Origin: CAZZCN01 sp964652975
Lineage (GTDB): Bacteria; Bacillota; Clostridia; Saccharofermentanales; UBA5734
Reading direction: 5' to 3'
Length of the DNA stretch: 10,637 bases
NCBI GenBank assembly: GCA_964652975.1
Contig: CAZZCN010000090.1
Coordinates: forward strand, 1-10,637
The notes beneath the pieces were generated by a model, which was not told the DNA's origin, did not search any database, and saw nothing but the letters and a program-made list of their open reading frames with translations. Below are positions 6,109-10,637 of this stretch, piece after piece. Positions within the stretch are counted from its first letter, which is position 1. Each line of letters opens with the position of its first letter. Made by a program: the position numbers and the translations under genes.

Positions 6109-6493
6109 TTGAAACGCAATCAGTGCAAAGAAGGCAGGATTACTCTTCAGGAATTGGAGTCATGCCTGGATGCGGACAAGGGTAAAAAGGATAAAAGTAA
6201 TATATAAAAGGTTAAATGATAATAGTTGTTAATGTTGTGGAAGCAGGAAGTGGACTGTTAAACATTTTAAAATATATCGAAAAATAAGTTTCTATTCTTA
6301 CTGTAATTCTCAAATTTCTTTCGCACAACGCTAAAGTTGATTAGCAGATACTAAAGAAAATAAACTGGTTATTTTCCGCCAAAACAATAGTAATAGAGAT
6401 ACTGGCTGCTGAACATATTTTCTTGATAAAGTCGGAAATTATATTGCAATTTATACAAATCAATCATTAAACTTAACATTAAGAAAAAACATA

Positions 6494-6522
6494 TTGACAA
6501 CAAATTAAATTAGTGCAATACT
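6494..6522 (+). promoter_or_regulatory. Promoter of the C39 peptidase/lipoprotein operon
   Basis: TTGACA at 6494-6499 and AATACT at 6517-6522 are separated by 17 nt, with an extended -10 TG at 6514-6515 compensating for the weaker -10 box. A start near 6529 would leave a leader of about 240 nt. Confidence 0.5.
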
Positions 6523-6642
6523 TACAATATTAAGTAATTATTCTTTATATGTTTTAATTTTCAAAATATATGTGCTTTTTTCAATATAAAATTAAATGCT
6601 TCTGTAACAACGGCTTGTTAATTTCAAATGGAGAATTAATGT

Positions 6643-6702
6643 ATGAAAAATTCTAAAATAGAGTCTTTTATAAAAAGTAAAGATCCAATTAAAATTCAAT
6701 AA
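6643..6702 (+). CDS. Possible 19-residue peptide in the leader
   Basis: The frame encodes MKNSKIESFIKSKDPIKIQ. A GGAG lies 9 nt upstream of the ATG. A second ATG at 6639, closer to the GGAG, opens only a five-codon frame (MYEKF). The peptide is basic, without cysteine or a hydrophobic segment. It could be a leader or regulatory peptide, a remnant of a longer gene, or chance. It sits in the leader between the predicted promoter and the peptidase gene, which is the only support beyond the ribosome binding site. Confidence 0.3.
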   Translation: MKNSKIESFIKSKDPIKIQ

Positions 6703-6771
6703 AAGTCACCACTATTAATATGACCAATGTTTCGTATGTTAAAAAAATAAATATATGGGAGGGTTATAAAA

Positions 6772-7707
6772 ATGAAAAGAATAAATTTGTCAGGTATTAT
6801 GTTTACTTTTGTAATAATTTGTACAATATTACAACCTAATTTTGCTCATGCCATCGATATGGAGCCAGAAACAGGTAGTATACCAAGCCAGCAATATGTT
6901 TCCTCTACATTTAAAGTAGATAAAGGTTATGTTGCTAATGTGGAGGCTAAACAGAAAATTGCAGAAAATTTTTATAAAGCCACAATATCTGGCAATCAAG
7001 AATTGGCTCAACAGTATAAATCACAATTTGAAAAATTCTCAAATCCACAGCAATATTTGGCAAAAACAAATGAAAACGCAAATAGAATGACAACTTATAC
7101 TTTGTTATCTTCATGGAGAATTATGGACTTGTATCAAGTACCACAAGAAAAAACTTACTATTGTGGATGTGGTGCAGCAAAAAGCATTCTAGATAATATC
7201 GGAATAATCAAAACACAAACTGCATTAGCTAGTAGCAGCTATTTGAAGACTGAAACATATGGTAGCACACCTTGGTATATTTCAAATGGTAACGAGTTTT
7301 CTCAATTTCCAATGGCAACTACACTTATGAATATTCAGTACGAAGTTGGTAATTCAGCTTTCGGATATGTTCCTTCACCTTTGGGAGCTGCCGGATCGAA
7401 TCCATTGACAGTAGATCAATGTAAATCATATGTTATGTCTACAACCAGTGCTTTTGATGATGGCTACGGTGTAGCAGCGTGCGGTCAATCTAAAAATGTT
7501 TCTGGGTATAGATTACCTGGTTATCCTGCTCAGACAATCGGGCATTGGATTGTAAGTGATGGTTATATGAATAGCGGAAATACGATTTGGATTGTCGATC
7601 CAGCAAAGTCAAGTGTCGTTAGTTGGTCGGGAAGTATTTCAGCATATTATAATATCTCAGCAAGTTTATTTAGAAATTTTATACAGCCAAGAGGTATTAT
7701 TTGGTGA
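6772..7707 (+). CDS. Secreted C39-like (papain-fold) cysteine peptidase
   Basis: The 311-residue product has a signal peptide (residues 1-27; hydrophobic core, then NFAHA with cleavage before IDMEP). A charged helical segment follows (about 50-105), perhaps a propeptide. The catalytic domain runs from about 115 to 300 and resembles the Peptidase_C39_2 family. Visible residues are Q125 (VPQ, oxyanion), C131 in YYCGCGAA (usual form YCGPAS/A), H258 in IGHWIVSDGY and D276 in IVDP. Such proteins cleave peptides outside the cell, often near Gly-Gly, but substrates of this secreted group are mostly unknown. There is no ABC-transporter part as in bacteriocin-exporting C39 proteins. A GGGAGGG site precedes the ATG. 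The lipoprotein gene 88 nt downstream has no clear promoter of its own, suggesting an operon. Confidence 0.82.
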   Translation: MKRINLSGIMFTFVIICTILQPNFAHAIDMEPETGSIPSQQYVSSTFKVDKGYVANVEAKQKIAENFYKATISGNQELAQQYKSQFEKFSNPQQYLAKTNENANRMTTYTLLSSWRIMDLYQVPQEKTYYCGCGAAKSILDNIGIIKTQTALASSSYLKTETYGSTPWYISNGNEFSQFPMATTLMNIQYEVGNSAFGYVPSPLGAAGSNPLTVDQCKSYVMSTTSAFDDGYGVAACGQSKNVSGYRLPGYPAQTIGHWIVSDGYMNSGNTIWIVDPAKSSVVSWSGSISAYYNISASLFRNFIQPRGIIW

Positions 7708-7795
7708 TTGATATTATAAGTGAATAATTATTTGTTGTAATTAATTTAGCACTTCTCATAATTTAGCATGATCTAATTACAGGAGGATTTATGAG

Positions 7796-9064
7796 ATGAT
7801 ATTTAGAAACTCAAGTATATTAGTAGCTTTGGTGGTAATGCTATTATTCACTTCTTGTTCGAATAATAATACTGTCGATGAATCAACTTTGCCTGTCTTA
7901 AATGAATATGATTATCTGAATACCGATGTTGTTTCAGCAGATGAGTATATGATGTTCTATAAAAAAACAGCGAAGTTTTCTGAAGAATATAAGGGAGTAA
8001 AACTTAAAGACATCAGCCATATTAAAAAGCCGGAAAATGCATATATTCAAGCTGTAGATAACAACGGTAATATTTATTATTGTGTTGATGGAAATGACAG
8101 TGTTGATACAATTGCTGAAATTATGTCTTACAATTTAAAATCTCAAAAACTAATTTCTTTAATTAAGCCTGATAATATGAATAACTGCACAGTTGTTTCA
8201 GTTAACGACAGATATTTAATTTGGGTGGAGGACGAAAACGCTAACTGGCAGAAAACAAGCATTCACATATTCGATCTACAGACAAAAGTAGATATCGAAT
8301 TTTATAAGTACACTTTAGACCCCAAAACAAAGCTTACCTATACTTCATTGTTTAATAACCCTGTCGTGATTGGAGACAAGGTCTATTTTGATGATGTAGT
8401 AACAAAAGATGCTAATGATATTTATAAAATACAACTCTTAACTTATGATATCAGACGACAAAAGATTTCAAAAGCATATGATCAGGCAAAAATCCCTATG
8501 GAATACAAAGGGAAATTAGCCTGGTTATCAATGTCTGCTGATAAAAAGAACAGTATATTTTGCTCGAATGCAGTCAAAGAAATAGGAATTGTAAAATCTG
8601 CAACCCGTTTGGGGACTGTTTATTCCTCCTGTAGGGATGTGATAGTGACGAACGATTTTCTGTCAAAAACATTATTCGATAGAATTATGAACAATTTTAA
8701 ATCTGGCAATAAAAAATCTGTTAATTTCAAGGATACAACCAATGATCCATCAATATCATCGTATGGGATTAAATTATATATAGGCAAACAAGTTATACCA
8801 ATTATGGTAGTAGAAAATGGATTTGCAACGAATGTTGTTACCAACGGCAGTATAATTGGATGGTATGGATCATCTATAGGTGCTCCTATGTTTTATGATC
8901 TTATTAAAGACAAAATTATATATATAGATAACTTAAAAGTTAGTAAATTTTCAGGGTATGGCATTACACTATGTAATAACTATGTGATATTGAGATATGC
9001 TGAGGATACTGAGGGTGCTGCTGAACAAACATTGTTATGGTCACTTAACGAAGCAAGCGAGTGA
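7796..9064 (+). CDS. Lipoprotein, probable beta-propeller-like, unknown function
   Basis: The 422-residue product has a type II signal peptide with lipobox FTSC and C21 as the predicted lipidated residue, followed by an Asn-rich stretch. The remainder shows repeated short beta-strand patterns of the kind seen in TolB/DUF5050-like propellers, for example YIQAVDNNGNIYYCV, RYLIWVEDE...IHIFDLQTK, VVIGDKVYFDD and IQLLTYDIRRQKI. No exact family was recognised. The ATG at 7796 is preferred: AGGAGG lies 9 nt upstream, while an earlier ATG at 7791 gives only ATG-AGA-TGA. That two-codon frame overlaps the true start and could slightly reduce initiation. The gene follows the secreted C39-like peptidase and may encode its surface partner, inhibitor or receptor, which is inference from position. 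Confidence 0.75.
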   Translation: MIFRNSSILVALVVMLLFTSCSNNNTVDESTLPVLNEYDYLNTDVVSADEYMMFYKKTAKFSEEYKGVKLKDISHIKKPENAYIQAVDNNGNIYYCVDGNDSVDTIAEIMSYNLKSQKLISLIKPDNMNNCTVVSVNDRYLIWVEDENANWQKTSIHIFDLQTKVDIEFYKYTLDPKTKLTYTSLFNNPVVIGDKVYFDDVVTKDANDIYKIQLLTYDIRRQKISKAYDQAKIPMEYKGKLAWLSMSADKKNSIFCSNAVKEIGIVKSATRLGTVYSSCRDVIVTNDFLSKTLFDRIMNNFKSGNKKSVNFKDTTNDPSISSYGIKLYIGKQVIPIMVVENGFATNVVTNGSIIGWYGSSIGAPMFYDLIKDKIIYIDNLKVSKFSGYGITLCNNYVILRYAEDTEGAAEQTLLWSLNEASE

Positions 9065-9514
9065 TTAATATAGTATTTCAATTGGACCATGCTGATATTA
9101 GTTAAATTGAAAAGTGTAAATAGTAATATTGAAGTGTACTATTTTGAAAATGTCATCCAAAACTTCCTTCAATCGGACGATAATCGCAAATTTACACACA
9201 TAAAAAACACCCCTACTTCGTTGAAAAACAATGGAATATTTGACATTTAATGGCATTGATGAGTTTTACAAATACACTGTATATAGGGGTTTGAGACTAT
9301 ATGTCACAATTGGCATATAGTAAAGCAGTATGTCATAACCCGGCAGTTTGTTAAATATTCTTACAATAGACCGGATTTGAGTCAAAAGACTCGACCGAAC
9401 CGAGCCTATAGTACTTTCACTTTTTAGGAAATTATATAAAATATGAGTTTTATGTTCAACTTACATTATATAAATCCTATATTTTACCAGCTGAGAAAAT
9501 TTGCTTGCTATTTT
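9065..9514. other. Non-coding stretch rich in inverted repeats
   Basis: No gene is seen on either strand. Inverted repeats: TTTCAATT/AATTGAAA (9076-9083/9105-9112), GTGTAAAT/ATTTACAC (9114-9121/9190-9197), ACCCCTA/TAGGGGT (9209-9215/9284-9290), a 10-bp stem with one G-T pair (9296-9305/9312-9321), and a GAGTC-AAAA-GACTC hairpin (9379-9392) extended by CGG/CCG (9372-9374/9395-9397). The related motifs GTGTAAATAG and GTGTACTATT near 9114-9143 resemble repeated transposase-binding sites at IS21-type ends, but no transposase remains. The first repeat may serve as a weak terminator of the lipoprotein gene, although it lacks a T-run. Confidence 0.5.
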
Positions 9515-9516
9515 TT

Positions 9517-9548
9517 GAGAAAAAACCGATGAGTAAAACTCCCATCGG
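9517..9548 (-). terminator. Intrinsic terminator of the HipA-like gene
   Basis: On the minus strand, CCGAT (9548-9544) pairs with ATCGG (9530-9526) and GAGT with ACTC around a TTT loop, with a two-base bulge. It is followed directly by TTTTTTCTC. It lies 29 nt after the kinase gene's stop codon. Confidence 0.75.
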
Positions 9549-9577
9549 CATAAATGCAGGATTAATACGTGCGGTTA

Positions 9578-10486
9578 TTAGCGTTCCTGTTCTTTCTGAC
9601 GCTCCTTTTTATGCAGCAGTGTCAATGAATGGTCGAGTATGTGTTCTTTGCGTTCTGCTAGCATGGTTTTGTAAAAATTCTTATACAAATCGCTGATGAA
9701 CGGTGTTTCATCAATAATAGCGTTGATTTTACTCATATCAATTCTTGCCGTAATGCTCTTTAATGCACGGTTACAGTCCTTGAATTTCAAGGATGAAATG
9801 AATTTAAAATAATTAATTCGACTGTCGTTGTGCTTAATTGCGGAGGTTGGAATCTCAAATATACGGTAATTAATTTCCTTTTCGTCTCTCAGAATTTTTT
9901 CTATTAAACTCTCGTCTGCCTGTGGATATAGGCTGCTGCCACAATCAAATACAGGGGCTAAAGTCATTTCATCCGCTTTTGTATCATAGAGAAATCCCCA
10001 GTTACCGTTATGACGGTCCCAGTTGCCGATAAAAGCATCCACAATAAACATATCCCAAAATCGGTTGGAAAGAACTTGCGGATCTACAGCATTTTGCTCA
10101 CCAAATGCGAGAAGAATATCGCTTAGTTCTGTTCCGTATCCGTTCCTTTCAGAGTCGATGATCTGGTTCTTTAACGATGCAAAATCTTGCAATGTTTTGC
10201 AATCAGTAGTGAAGTCCTTGCAGGCAACAACTACCTTGCGGTCACCTTTTGCAGTTGTATAGATTCCGAGAATAGTATTCTGAACAGGGATACCCACACT
10301 TTCAAAAATCTTACAACCGATATGTTCACAGATACAACTGTTGCTATAACTCATTTCGTTATTCTTTGTTGGATGCGGAGGAAACTTGAGCATATACTGT
10401 TCTCCTTCATAAACAACAGAAATCTTGCTGCCGTTTGCTCCGGCATAAGCCTTTTTCCTCATCGGTAGGTCTGTAAAATTTATCAT
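9578..10486 (-). CDS. HipA/CtkA-like protein kinase
   Basis: This 302-residue protein has the HipA_C kinase pattern. Visible residues are a beta-3 lysine K34 in YMLKFP; E54 in the CEHIGCKIFESVGIP helix; the catalytic loop NWDRHNGNWGFL with D157 and N162; and the metal-binding D181 in VFDCGSSLYP. The C-terminal half is helical and ends in a strongly charged KKERQKEQER tail. HipA proteins are Ser/Thr kinases that phosphorylate targets such as glutamyl-tRNA synthetase and act as toxins; CtkA-type members are shorter, like this one, and lack the N-terminal HipA subdomain. The target here is unknown. The ATG has AGGAGA upstream. The stop codon of the preceding gene is 1 nt before it, so the two are almost certainly co-transcribed and coupled. 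No HipB-type HTH antitoxin is visible in the part present. Confidence 0.85.
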   Translation of the reverse strand: MINFTDLPMRKKAYAGANGSKISVVYEGEQYMLKFPPHPTKNNEMSYSNSCICEHIGCKIFESVGIPVQNTILGIYTTAKGDRKVVVACKDFTTDCKTLQDFASLKNQIIDSERNGYGTELSDILLAFGEQNAVDPQVLSNRFWDMFIVDAFIGNWDRHNGNWGFLYDTKADEMTLAPVFDCGSSLYPQADESLIEKILRDEKEINYRIFEIPTSAIKHNDSRINYFKFISSLKFKDCNRALKSITARIDMSKINAIIDETPFISDLYKNFYKTMLAERKEHILDHSLTLLHKKERQKEQER

Positions 10487-10487
10487 G

Positions 10488-10637
10488 TCATTTCTCCTGG
10501 TTTATTCGTAAATATTTTTCTCTTAAATACCATGCTTGCTCACTGCTGATAGCTTTGCCTACTTCGGCCGTGTTAATGTCACTTTGCAATTCACAGAAAT
10601 CGCAGTCAAGATGAAGATAGTCCTCACCATTATCAAC
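10488..10637 (-). CDS. C-terminal 49 residues of an unidentified gene upstream of the kinase
   Basis: An open frame enters from the right edge and ends at a TGA at 10490-10488, 1 nt before the kinase start. The 49 residues (beginning VDNGEDYLHLDCDFCELQ and ending LREKYLRINQEK) contain an acidic first half and a helical, basic end. They do not look like a HipB helix-turn-helix domain. Tight coupling to the kinase suggests a partner, such as an antitoxin or regulator, but the family is not recognised and the start lies outside the window. Confidence 0.65.
   Translation of the reverse strand, partial: VDNGEDYLHLDCDFCELQSDINTAEVGKAISSEQAWYLREKYLRINQEK

Larger units (their letters stand above)
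5694..6207 (+). pseudogene. Broken second copy of the DUF6076-like gene
   Basis: The frame from 5694 matches the C-terminal part of the intact gene at 729-1895 from about 5865 onward. It keeps all four zinc-type cysteines (CKYC, EYC, RPCNEIG) and the stretch up to LYLKAYRR. After 6108, 68 nt present in the intact gene (its 1735-1802) are missing, which shifts the frame to a stop at 6185. Read in the original frame from 6109, the expected tail continues (LKRNQCKEGRITL...ESCLDADKG) to a stop at 6205-6207. The N-terminal two-thirds are absent: residues 1-57 of the open frame match nothing in the intact copy, there is no ribosome binding site at 5694, and part of this stretch is a 12-bp repeat. 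It is therefore truncated at the front and frameshifted at the back. Confidence 0.85.
6208..6771 (+). other. Long leader region upstream of the C39-like peptidase gene
   Basis: No full-size gene is seen. The stretch is very AT-rich. It holds a promoter at 6494-6522, a small 6-bp hairpin (TAACAA at 6605-6610, TTGTTA at 6615-6620, loop CGGC) and a 19-codon ORF at 6643-6702. In 6208-6490 nothing could be recognised on either strand. Confidence 0.55.

Noticed and set aside
6719..6838. Overlapping plus-strand frame starting MTNVSYVKK
   Set aside because: No ribosome binding site, and it overlaps the signal peptide region of the C39-like gene in another frame.
9505..9696. Plus-strand open frame of 63 codons
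   Set aside because: It covers the minus-strand terminator and the end of the HipA-like gene and has no ribosome binding site.

Overview
The window looks like an accessory, mobile-element-scarred region of a low-GC Gram-positive bacterium, most likely a member of the Clostridia. The basis is AT-rich intergenic DNA, strong AGGAGG-type ribosome binding sites, near-consensus TTGACA/TATAAT promoters, Gram-positive signal peptides and lipoboxes, and families common in Clostridia (DUF6076-like protein, M23 peptidase with a ricin-type lectin domain, IS256 transposase, HipA-like kinase). The species cannot be named from the sequence.

Layout, left to right. (1) Positions 1-251, minus strand: an excisionase/AlpA-type HTH gene overlapping the start of a second gene that runs off the left edge; that start carries a 12-bp tandem repeat. 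These genes are clearly richer in GC than the middle of the window. (2) Positions 252-728: a non-coding regulatory stretch with two overlapping divergent promoters, several dyads and a strong minus-strand terminator, which together outline a candidate ~190-nt minus-strand RNA or attenuated leader. (3) Positions 729-1895, plus strand: an intact DUF6076-like protein with a four-cysteine zinc-ribbon-like C-terminus. (4) Positions 1913-2547: an internally deleted IS256-family element retaining only the N-terminal third of its transposase. (5) Positions 2610-5422, minus strand: a three-gene operon of exported proteins, in transcription order a ricin-lectin/M23 endopeptidase, an RCC1-repeat lipoprotein and a small secreted coiled-coil protein. 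It has a consensus promoter and a clean terminator. (6) Positions 5694-6207, plus strand: a second, broken DUF6076-like copy, about 90% identical to the first over 136 bp and frameshifted by a 68-nt deletion. (7) Positions 6208-9064, plus strand: a leader with a promoter and a possible 19-codon ORF, then a secreted C39-like cysteine peptidase and a large lipoprotein. (8) Positions 9065-9514: non-coding DNA rich in inverted repeats. (9) Positions 9515-10637, minus strand: a HipA/CtkA-like kinase gene with its own terminator, preceded 1 nt upstream by the end of another gene.

The most coherent functional theme is extracellular. Two independent operons each pair a secreted peptidase (M23 in one, C39-like in the other) with a lipoprotein that is, or looks like, a beta-propeller. 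They could act in cell-wall remodelling, competition or surface processing, but that is inference. The two DUF6076 copies lie in direct orientation around the IS256 remnant and the M23 operon, so this 4.4-kb block may have arrived, or could be lost, by recombination between them. The HTH gene, the IS remnant, the duplicated and broken gene and the base-composition shifts all point to an island or integrated-element context.
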